DNA of 13,701 nt from an uncultured Clostridia bacterium (GTDB lineage: Bacteria > Bacillota > Clostridia > TANB77 > CAG-508), in contig CALXRJ010000121.1 of assembly GCA_944390615.1 (NCBI GenBank), forward strand, positions 1 through 13,701, given 5' to 3'. Each line of letters opens with the position of its first letter. Position 1 is the first letter of the stretch. The position numbers and the translations under genes were made by a program. Positions 7,126 to 13,647 of this stretch are shown piece after piece. The notes under the pieces are model-generated. The model did no database searches. It saw only the letters and a list, made by a program, of their open reading frames with translations, and had not been told where the DNA came from.

Positions 7126-7995
7126 ATGATACTAGATTTAAAAACACAAGGTTATCCAGAAAAGCTAAAACAAATAACAAATCCACCTAAAAAGCTGTAT
7201 GTAGAAGGAAATGTTGAAAATTTAAATACCAATTGTTTAGCAATTGTAGGTTCGAGAAGATGTACAGACTATGGAAAAAAGTGGTGTGAGATTTTTGTAG
7301 AAGAGTTAATCCAATATGATTTAACCATAGTAAGTGGTATGGCAACAGGCATAGATGCTGTGGCCCATAACACAGCAATTCAAAAGGGAGGAAAAACAAT
7401 TGCTGTGCTTCCTTGTGGTTTAAAAAATATTTTTCCAAAAGAAAATCTTAATTTATATAAAAAAATACTTGAATTTGGAGGAACTATAATAACCGAGTAT
7501 GCAGAAGAAGAAAAGGCAGACTCCAATAAGTTTTTAGAGAGAAATAGAATTGTAAGTGGCTTATCAATTGCAATACTAGTTGTAGAAGCAGCCTACAGAA
7601 GTGGAACAAGTGTTACAGCCAAACTGGCTAAGTCACAAAATAGAGATGTTTTTTGTATCCCAGGAAGTTTAGATAACCCAAAAAGTGTAGAAACCAATGA
7701 ATTAATCAAAGATTTTGCCAAAATGGTTACAGAACCAAAAGATATTATAAAAAATTATCCTTTTTTACATAGAAGAAAAGTAAAAAAGAAGGATTTTAAA
7801 GAAATCCATGAAGTAGAAGATATGCCAGAAGCATATAGAAACATTTATCAAATAATAACAGAAACACCAATTGACAGTAATGATATAGTGAAACTTACCC
7901 ATATGAGCTTAAAAGATATTATGCCAAAATTAACCATATTAGAATTAGAAGGAAAAATAAAAAAAGTAGCAGGAAATCGCTATAAAAGAAGGTGA
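7126..7995 (+). CDS. dprA: DNA-processing protein DprA (Smf)
   Basis: DprA binds incoming single-stranded DNA and loads RecA during transformation, and it is also kept in many non-transforming bacteria. The 289-residue product carries the Rossmann-like core: 'AIVGSRRCTDYGKKW', 'IVSGMATGIDAVAHNTAI', 'TIAVLPCGL', 'ERNRIVSGLS', 'VVEAAYRSGTSVTAKLA' and 'DVFCIPGSLDNPKSVETNELI'. A C-terminal winged-helix-like segment ends the protein. The N-terminal SAM-like domain of longer DprA proteins is absent. ATG 7126 is chosen, with AAAGGA about 11 nt upstream. An in-frame GTG at 7081 would make codon 2 a CGG and has a poor ribosome site. It lies 54 bp after comM and is followed at once by yraN, probably as one transcript. 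Confidence 0.92.
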   Translation: MILDLKTQGYPEKLKQITNPPKKLYVEGNVENLNTNCLAIVGSRRCTDYGKKWCEIFVEELIQYDLTIVSGMATGIDAVAHNTAIQKGGKTIAVLPCGLKNIFPKENLNLYKKILEFGGTIITEYAEEEKADSNKFLERNRIVSGLSIAILVVEAAYRSGTSVTAKLAKSQNRDVFCIPGSLDNPKSVETNELIKDFAKMVTEPKDIIKNYPFLHRRKVKKKDFKEIHEVEDMPEAYRNIYQIITETPIDSNDIVKLTHMSLKDIMPKLTILELEGKIKKVAGNRYKRR

Positions 7996-8001
7996 GGCTT
8001 A

Positions 8002-8367
8002 ATCAATAAAAAAGAATTAGGAAACATAGGAGAAGAAATTAGTTGTTATTATTTACAAAAGATAGGTTATGACATTTTAGAAAGAAATTTTACCTGTAGA
8101 CAAGGTGAAATTGATATTATAGCAAAAGATGAAGAGGAGTATGTATTTATAGAAGTAAAGACAAGAACAAGCCTATGTTATGGTAGACCAATAGAAGCGG
8201 TAAATACCGATAAACAGAAACACATTTATAAAAGTACAAGTTATTATTTATATACGAAGCAATTAGAGCATTCTTTTACTAGGTTTGATATAATTGAAGT
8301 TTTTTTGGATAAACAAAAGTATAAATTGAAACATTGGAAGGGAGTGGATATTAATTTTAATCAATAA
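8002..8367 (+). CDS. yraN: YraN family (UPF0102) nuclease-fold protein, apparent ATC start
   Basis: This 121-residue protein has the RecB-like nuclease core of UPF0102: 'ELGNIGEEISCYYLQKIGYDI' (helix 1), 'RQGEIDIIAKDEEEYVFIEVKTR' with the D and ExK metal-binding residues, and 'YGRPIEAVNTDKQKHI'. The family lies beside dprA and comM in many genomes. Its exact role is not settled. No ATG, GTG or TTG occurs in frame between the dprA stop (7993-7995) and the conserved N-terminus. The codon aligned with the usual initiator Met of M-NKKELG is ATC at 8002, with AGGTGAGG ending 4 nt before it. A non-canonical ATC start, translationally coupled to dprA, is the best reading. It shares the dprA frame, separated by the dprA TGA. 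Confidence 0.85.
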   Translation: MNKKELGNIGEEISCYYLQKIGYDILERNFTCRQGEIDIIAKDEEEYVFIEVKTRTSLCYGRPIEAVNTDKQKHIYKSTSYYLYTKQLEHSFTRFDIIEVFLDKQKYKLKHWKGVDINFNQ

Positions 8368-8427
8368 GAGAATTTATCTCTTGCTATTTTGGACTTTTTA
8401 GATTACAATAAAAGAAGAGGTAAGATT

Positions 8428-9292
8428 ATGAATATATTAGAAGAAACCAAATTTTTAATGAAAAAGTATAAAATAAAAGCTAACAAAAACCTAGGCCAAA
8501 ATTTTTTAATTGATGAAAATGTAATTAAAGATATTGTAGCAGGAGCCCAAATAGAAAAGGAAGATTTAGTTATCGAAATAGGGCCAGGCTTAGGCAGTAT
8601 GACAGCTTTACTTTTGGAAAAGGCAAAAAAAGTAATATGTATAGAGCTTGACAAGAAAATGATTAAAATTTTAAATGATAGATTTATTGCTTATAACAAT
8701 ATTGAATTAATCAATCAAGATGTTTTAAAACTTGATTTAAAACAAATCATTCAACAAGAAAAAGAAAATAATCAAATCAAAAATGTAAAAATTGTTGCCA
8801 ATCTTCCTTACTATATTACAACACCAATTATTATGAAATTATTGGAGAGCAATTTAGGCATAGAAAGCATCACTGTTATGATCCAAAAAGAAGTGGCAGA
8901 AAGACTAATCGAGGTTCCAAGCCGGAAAAAATACAGGGGCAATTACCTATACGGTTTATTATTATTGTGAATCACAAAAAATAAGAGAAGTAGAAAATAC
9001 ATCTTTTATACCGATGCCAGAAGTTACATCAGAAGTAATCCATTTAAAATTAAGAGAAAAACCAGCAGTAGAGGTGAAGAATAAGAAAGTATTTTTTAAT
9101 ATTATAAAAAGTGCTTATATGCAAAGGAGAAAAACTTTGTTAAATGCTTTGGTAAATACAGGGGTATTTCAGAATAAGGAAGAAGGAATGGTTAGTTTAA
9201 AAAAGTTAAATTTAAGGGAAGATGTTAGAGCAGAAAATCTTACAATAGAAGATTTTGCTAGGATTAGTAATTTGTTTTGTGAGAGTCATTAA
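8428..9292 (+). CDS. rsmA: 16S rRNA dimethyladenosine transferase RsmA (KsgA), read through one +1 frameshift
   Basis: RsmA dimethylates two adjacent adenines near the 3' end of 16S rRNA using SAM and acts as a late check in 30S assembly. From ATG 8428 (AGAAGAGG 7 nt upstream) the product is 287 residues, the normal length, if a +1 shift is made at CGG codon 166. Visible motifs are 'NKNLGQNFLIDENV', SAM motif I 'EIGPGLGS' (50-57), the acidic 'ELDKK', and catalytic motif IV NLPYY (125-129). After the shift come 'NTGAITYTVYYYCES', 'FIPMPEVTSEVI' and the C-terminal helical domain. Unshifted translation stops at 8970 and loses the whole C-terminal domain. Every other part is conserved, so a dead gene is unlikely. 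A 60-bp gap separates it from yraN. Confidence 0.92.
8923..8926 (+). other. +1 recoding site in rsmA: AGC CGGA AAA
   Basis: In-frame codon 166 is CGG, after '...AERLIEVPS'. Downstream family sequence continues as 'KNTGAITYTV' only in the +1 frame. Reading CGGA as glycine gives EVPSGKNTGAIT, which fits the P-G-x-K-x-x-G-(A/S)-(I/L) region of the family, although the aligned position is less strictly glycine than at the other sites. Confidence 0.85.
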
Positions 9293-9334
9293 ATTATTTT
9301 TATAAAAAGTATTTTATTTTGTGAAAAAAGATGT

Positions 9335-9340
9335 TATAAT
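9335..9340 (+). promoter_or_regulatory. Extended -10 promoter of the sortase gene
   Basis: TGT followed by TATAAT (9335-9340) forms an extended -10 element. The -35 region is poor (T-rich). An 11-mer TGTGAAAAAAG at 9320-9330 lies directly upstream and is identical to the 11-mers at 1189-1199 and 2514-2524 around htrA. Confidence 0.6.
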
Positions 9341-9404
9341 AGGGGTGGAGTAAAAATAAAGGTAAAACAAAGAGGGGAAAAAATTTCTTAAAGAGGAGGA
9401 TAGC

Positions 9405-10124
9405 ATGAATCAAATTTTAATTACAGAAAAATTATATATAACTCCAGAATTAAAAAAGAAGAAGAAAATGTATAAATTTAATTTTATCATTTCCATTATA
9501 GTAATAGTAATATTATTTTCTTTTTATGTCTATGCAGAATATGATAGAAATAAAAGTGAAGATATATCAAAAGATATATTAGCAGGAATGGTAGTAGAAG
9601 ATACGACAACTATCAGCAAAGAGGATGAAACATGGATTATTGCTTTAGATGGGAATGGAGAAGTTTCCAATGCAGATGAAGTTACATTAACAAAAGGTAG
9701 TTTAACAGGAACATATACAACAGAAGATGGAAAAACATATAATACAGTTGGGACCATTAATATTCCATCAATAAATGTAAATTATCCTATTTTATCAGAA
9801 ACGTCTGACAGTTTATTAAAAGTTTCTGTATGTAAATTCTGGGGAAGTGATCCAAATGAAGTAGGAAATTTATGTATTGCAGGGCATAATTATAGAAATA
9901 CCAGATTTTTTAGTAAAGTTCCTAATTTAGTAGTAGGAGATATGATAGAAATAACAGATTTAACAGGAAAGACCTTACAATATGCTGTTTATGATAAATA
10001 TACAGTAGATCCAACAGATGTAAGTTGTACTAGTCAGTTAACCAATGGAAAAAAGATTGTAACACTCATTACTTGTACAAATGACAATAAACAAAGAGTA
10101 ATTGTACAAGCAGAAGCTATATAA
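9405..10124 (+). CDS. Sortase (class A/D-like transpeptidase)
   Basis: This 239-residue membrane-anchored cysteine transpeptidase would attach surface proteins to the cell wall. A basic N-terminus is followed by one membrane segment (about residues 26-43) and a variable linker. The sortase beta-barrel begins at 'VGTINIPSINVNYPIL'. The catalytic residues are H161 in IAGHNYR, C224 in TLITC and R231 in KQRVIV. The TLxTC form and compact size fit class A or D; class cannot be fixed from sequence alone. No LPxTG-type substrate gene is in the window, so its targets lie elsewhere. ATG 9405 has AGGAGG 5 nt upstream. It is a single-gene unit, with an extended -10 promoter before it and a strong terminator after it. 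Confidence 0.92.
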   Translation: MNQILITEKLYITPELKKKKKMYKFNFIISIIVIVILFSFYVYAEYDRNKSEDISKDILAGMVVEDTTTISKEDETWIIALDGNGEVSNADEVTLTKGSLTGTYTTEDGKTYNTVGTINIPSINVNYPILSETSDSLLKVSVCKFWGSDPNEVGNLCIAGHNYRNTRFFSKVPNLVVGDMIEITDLTGKTLQYAVYDKYTVDPTDVSCTSQLTNGKKIVTLITCTNDNKQRVIVQAEAI

Positions 10125-10125
10125 A

Positions 10126-10166
10126 AAATATCTTTTCGAAAATTTTTCATTTTCGAAAAGATATTT
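10126..10166. terminator. Bidirectional terminator after the sortase gene
   Basis: An 18-bp perfect stem pairs 10126-10143 with 10149-10166 around a 5-nt loop. T-rich sequence follows on the + strand and an A-run precedes it. It separates the convergent sortase and XRE genes and can serve both. Confidence 0.88.
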
Positions 10167-10175
10167 ATTTTTCCA

Positions 10176-10412
10176 TTAATCTTGTTCAACCTCATTAAAA
10201 ATAGGATCACTAAAGAATTCAATTAATGTTATATTAAATCCTTCACATACGTGTAGTAACGTATCCAATTTTAAAAGTTCTGTTGTACCATTCATGAAAG
10301 AACATAAAGTAGAAAGAGGTATTCCAGAAGCTTTAAATAATGCCCATATAGACATGTTGTTTTTATCTAAATAGTAACGCATACGTTTGCGAATTGCATC
10401 TGATAAAGACAT
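10176..10412 (-). CDS. Small XRE/Cro-type helix-turn-helix regulator
   Basis: The 78-residue protein is essentially one HTH_3/XRE domain. The segment from 'MSIWALFKASGIPLSTLCSFMNG' holds the two helices of the DNA-binding motif, and 'LKLDTLLHVCEGFNITLIEFFSDP' is the typical C-terminal pair of helices. Such proteins are compact transcriptional repressors, often autoregulated. ATG 10412 is chosen because GAGGTGAT lies 6 nt upstream; an in-frame TTG further upstream would add unrelated residues and place the promoter region inside the gene. It is divergent from the FAD oxidoreductase gene, and the 217-bp gap between them holds a palindrome that could be its operator. Its targets are unknown. Confidence 0.85.
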   Translation of the reverse strand: MSLSDAIRKRMRYYLDKNNMSIWALFKASGIPLSTLCSFMNGTTELLKLDTLLHVCEGFNITLIEFFSDPIFNEVEQD

Positions 10413-10432
10413 AATATTATCACCTCGATTAT

Positions 10433-10448
10433 TTTTTGTATACAAAAA
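10433..10448. promoter_or_regulatory. 16-bp palindrome by the -10 of the XRE gene (candidate operator)
   Basis: TTTTTGTATACAAAAA is a perfect 16-bp palindrome centred 20-30 bp upstream of the XRE start. On the - strand, TATACT (10448-10453) abuts it and is the likely -10. A related half site TTTTTGTA recurs at 10500-10507 within TTTTTGTACACA, closer to the divergent oxidoreductase gene. The arrangement suits autoregulation by the XRE protein, but this is inference. Confidence 0.5.
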
Positions 10449-10629
10449 GTATAGCAAGAAAAATGTCGAAAATAGTCTATTTAACTATACTTGTGAGCGT
10501 TTTTGTACACATTTTTTATGCTAAGTTTTTATTCATATTGTTACCATAAAATAAAAAAATATGAAAAGGATGACAGGCAAAAATAAATATTTTCATCATT
10601 AAGTAAAACGGAAAGGAATAAAATTTTCT

Positions 10630-11856
10630 ATGAAAAACGTAGTAGTAATAGGTGCAGGAGCATCTGGACTAGTTGCAGCCATATTTGCAGCCAAAAAAGG
10701 AAATGAAGTTACATTATTAGAAAAAAATAGTATATGTGGTAAAAAAATCCTAGCAACAGGAAATGGAAGATGCAATTTTTGGAATGAAGATCAATCAATT
10801 TGCCATTATAGAAGTTCACATTTAGAAGAAGCCGAAAAAATATTAAGTATTACGAATCAAGAAAAAATATTAGCATTTTTTAGAAATATAGGGATAGAAG
10901 CAAAAATTAAAAATGGCTATTATTATCCTTTCTCTAATCAAGCAGTTAGCATGCAAAAAGCCTTAATACGAGAAGCACAAAAAGCAAAAGTAAAAATAAA
11001 AACAGGGAAAGAAGTAATAGATATCCAAAAAATAAAAAATAAATTTGAAATAAAGCTAAAAGATGAGGAAAACATTGTCTCAGATAATGTCATTTTAGCA
11101 ACAGGCTCAAAAGCAGCCCCTAAAACAGGTTCAGATGGTTTTGGCTATCAAATCGGTAAAGTATTTCATCATTCTATTATAAAGCCTTTACCAGCACTTG
11201 TTCAATTAAAAGCTAATGAAACATTTTTAAAACAATGGGAAGGAATCAGAGCAGAGGTCAAAATAGCACTTTATGAAAACAACCAAAAAATAGCAGAAGA
11301 AAAAGGAGAAATCCAACTAACAAGTTATGGCATCAGTGGGATTTGTGTATTTAATTTAAGTGGAAGAGTAGCCAGAGGCCTAGAAGAAAAGAAACAAGAA
11401 AAAGTAGAAATAAACTTTTTAGAAGGATTAAAAATAAAATCACAGCATGAATTTTTAAAATGGATAGATCATCGAGATGTCATGCTTAAAAATAGAACCA
11501 TTGCCGAATTATTAGATGGTGTTCTAAATGATAAGTTAGTGGATGTTTTATTAAAAAGAGCTGAAATTAGCAAACAAGAAAAATGGAAAGATTTAGACCA
11601 GAAAAAAAGAGAAAGACTTGCGAAAAATATAGTAGCTTTTGATTTAAAAATAACAGGTACAAATTCCTTTGACAAAGCCCAAGTATGTTCAGGAGGAATT
11701 CCTTTAAATGAGATAAATAATTATACCATGGAATCTAAGAAAGTAGATGGCTTATACCTAGTTGGTGAAATTTTAGATGTAGATGGAGATTGTGGAGGAT
11801 ATAATTTAACCTGGGCTTGGATAACAGGAATGCTTGCAGGTAAGGCAATAGGATAG
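10630..11856 (+). CDS. BaiN/HI0933-family NAD(P)/FAD-dependent oxidoreductase
   Basis: This 408-residue flavoprotein has an N-terminal dinucleotide-binding motif 'VVVIGAGASGLVAA' (residues 4-17) followed by 'LLEKNSICGKKILATGNGRCNF', the signature of the HI0933/YhiN group. The C-terminal FAD-contacting segment 'GLYLVGEILDVDGDCGGYNLTWAW' is intact. Members include BaiN, linked to bile acid reduction, but most are uncharacterised, so the substrate cannot be given. It begins at ATG 10630 with an AAAGGA site about 13 nt upstream, which is long spacing. The second flavoprotein gene starts about 40 bp after its stop, suggesting cotranscription. It has no frameshift and no in-frame CGG. No strong promoter was found upstream. 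Confidence 0.88.
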   Translation: MKNVVVIGAGASGLVAAIFAAKKGNEVTLLEKNSICGKKILATGNGRCNFWNEDQSICHYRSSHLEEAEKILSITNQEKILAFFRNIGIEAKIKNGYYYPFSNQAVSMQKALIREAQKAKVKIKTGKEVIDIQKIKNKFEIKLKDEENIVSDNVILATGSKAAPKTGSDGFGYQIGKVFHHSIIKPLPALVQLKANETFLKQWEGIRAEVKIALYENNQKIAEEKGEIQLTSYGISGICVFNLSGRVARGLEEKKQEKVEINFLEGLKIKSQHEFLKWIDHRDVMLKNRTIAELLDGVLNDKLVDVLLKRAEISKQEKWKDLDQKKRERLAKNIVAFDLKITGTNSFDKAQVCSGGIPLNEINNYTMESKKVDGLYLVGEILDVDGDCGGYNLTWAWITGMLAGKAIG

Positions 11857-11896
11857 TTATTATGAATATATTTTGAAAGGACATAAGGAGAAGAGA

Positions 11897-13490
11897 ATGA
11901 TACGATTGAGACAAATTTATATAGACTTAGAAGATAGGAAAGAACAATTAATAGAAAAATGTGCTAGCAAACTTAAAATCCATAAAAACCAAATAATAGA
12001 TGTTAAAATAGTAAAAAAATCGATTGATGCAAGAGATAAACTTAAAGTTGTCTATTGTTATGAAGTGGATGTAGAAGTATTGGAAGAAGAAAAAATTTTA
12101 AAAAAATGTAAATCAAAAGATATTTTTAAAACACCTAAGGAACAATATGTTTTTTCAATGACAGGAACGCAAAAAATGAAACATAGGCCAGTTATTGTTG
12201 GTTCAGGTCCAGCAGGTCTATTTGCTGCTTATATGCTTGCTCAATATGGCTATCAACCATTGATTTTGGAAAGAGGAGAAAGTGTTGAAAATAGAGCAAA
12301 AACAGTAGAAAAATTCTGGCAAGAAGGCATTTTAAATCCAGAATCCAACGTACAATTCGGAGAAGGGGGAGCTGGCACATTTTCAGATGGAAAATTAAAT
12401 ACATTAGTCAAAGATAAAGCATTTAGAAATCAGAAGGTTTTAGAAATATTTGTAGAAGCGGGAGCACCAGAAGAGATTTTATATATAAATAAACCACATA
12501 TTGGAACAGATTTATTAAAAGAAGTTATTAAAAATTTAAGAAATAAAATTATTGCTATGGGTGGAGAAATAAGGTATCATTCCTGTTTAACCAACCTAGA
12601 GATTGAAAAGGGAGCCATAAAATCTATTGAAATAAATCATACAGAAAAAATAGAGACAGATGTACTAGTTTTAGCAATAGGACATAGTGCAAGAGATACT
12701 TTTTACATGTTACATAAAAATCATGTGCCAATGGAACCTAAGCCATTTGCCGTAGGAGTAAGAGTTCAACATACGCAAGAAATGATAAATTTAGCTCAAT
12801 ATGGAAAAGAAAAAGACAAATTACCACCTGCCTCTTATAAGTTAACTTTTCATGCAAGTAATGGAAGAGGTGTTTATTCATTTTGTATGTGTCCAGGTGG
12901 ATATGTAGTCAATAGTTCTTCAGAAAACGGGCATTTAGTGATTAATGGAATGAGCAATTTTAAAAGAGATACACCAAATGCCAATTCTGCAATTGTTGTA
13001 ACAGTTACACCACAAGATTTTTCTAACACACTATGGGGAGGCATAACATTTCAGCAAGAATTAGAAAAAAAAGCCTATCAATTAAGCAAAGGAAAAATTC
13101 CAATCCAACTTTTAGGTGATTTTATGCAAAATCAGAAATCATGTGAATTTAAAGAGATACAACCAATTTTTAAAGGAGAATATGAATTTACAAATTTACA
13201 AGAAATTTTACCAGATTTTGTAGTACAGGCATTAAAAGAAGCTTTTCCCAATTTTGATGAAAAAATAAAAGGTTTTGCTAAAAAGGATTCGATTTTAGCA
13301 GGCGTAGAGACCAGAACATCTTCTCCTATAAGAATAGTAAGACAAGAAAATGGAGAAAGTAAAATAAAAGGTTTATATCCTGCTGGAGAAGGAGCTGGAT
13401 ATGCACGGAGGCATTATGTCTGCTGCTATGGATGGAATAAAAACAGCAGAAAATATTGCTAAAATATTTTTGAGGCATGGAGAAAGATAG
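11897..13490 (+). CDS. COG2509-type FAD-dependent dehydrogenase, read through one +1 frameshift
   Basis: The 530-residue product matches the uncharacterised FAD-dependent dehydrogenase group COG2509. An N-terminal ferredoxin-like segment (about 1-85, 'IYIDLEDRKEQLIEKCASKLKI') precedes the FAD motif 'VIVGSGPAGLFAA' near residues 99-111. 'NVQFGEGGAGTFSDGKLNT' and the C-terminal 'GLYPAGEGAGYAGGIMSAAMDGI' follow. The last motif appears only if a +1 shift is made at CGG codon 504. Translation then ends at TAG 13488-13490; unshifted reading ends at 13462 with a scrambled tail. ATG 11897 is chosen because AAGGAG lies 6 nt upstream, rather than a TTG at 11873. Substrate and electron partner are unknown. 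Confidence 0.9.
13406..13409 (+). other. +1 recoding site in the COG2509 gene: GCA CGGA GGC
   Basis: In-frame codon 504 is CGG. Frame 0 reads EGAGYA before it. The conserved continuation GIMSAAMDGIKTAENI lies in the +1 frame. Reading CGGA as glycine restores GEGAGYAGGIMSAA, the family's FAD-binding C-terminal motif. Without the shift the final 26 residues are unrelated to the family and rich in Cys, Arg and Tyr. Confidence 0.88.
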
Positions 13491-13499
13491 AAAAATTAG

Positions 13500-13632
13500 T
13501 GCATATACTAAGTATTTATCTGCATATATAAATAAAAAATATATGCACAAAACTGTTGACTATCTGCATATAAAATGATAGAACATATGCAGATAATATA
13601 AGAATATGCATAAAAAATTAAAAAAATATGCG
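13500..13632. repeat. Array of seven TGCATAT/ATATGCA heptamers spaced about 21 bp
   Basis: Exact TGCATAT occurs at 13500, 13521 and 13565, and its complement ATATGCA at 13541, 13585 and 13604. A one-mismatch copy, ATATGCG, lies at 13626. Start-to-start distances are 21, 20, 24, 20, 19 and 22 bp, close to two helical turns. Within the array TATCTGCATAT (13561-13571) and ATATGCAGATA (13585-13595) form a perfect 11-bp inverted repeat. The array covers the promoter region of the Fic gene, as expected of a cooperative operator. Confidence 0.7.
13556..13584 (+). promoter_or_regulatory. Probable promoter of the Fic gene
   Basis: TTGACT (13556-13561), a 17-bp spacer and TAGAAC (13579-13584) form a sigma-A-like promoter with a good -35 and a moderate -10. 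One heptamer lies inside the spacer and another directly follows the -10, so a protein bound to the array would block RNA polymerase. A weaker alternative -10 TAATAT lies near 13595. Confidence 0.5.
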
Positions 13633-13647
13633 GAAAGAAGGCTTATA

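Noticed and set aside
6169..13409. Homopolymer-type sequencing error as the cause of the frameshifts
   Set aside because: The extra base is always a C before GG and only two of the five sites extend a C run (GCC to GCCC, AGC to AGCC). The other three create isolated Cs after T or A. A different systematic error is still possible and is listed as the main alternative.
13626..13632. CGG near the Fic start as another recoding site
   Set aside because: It lies in the untranslated leader upstream of ATG 13648, within a heptamer copy.
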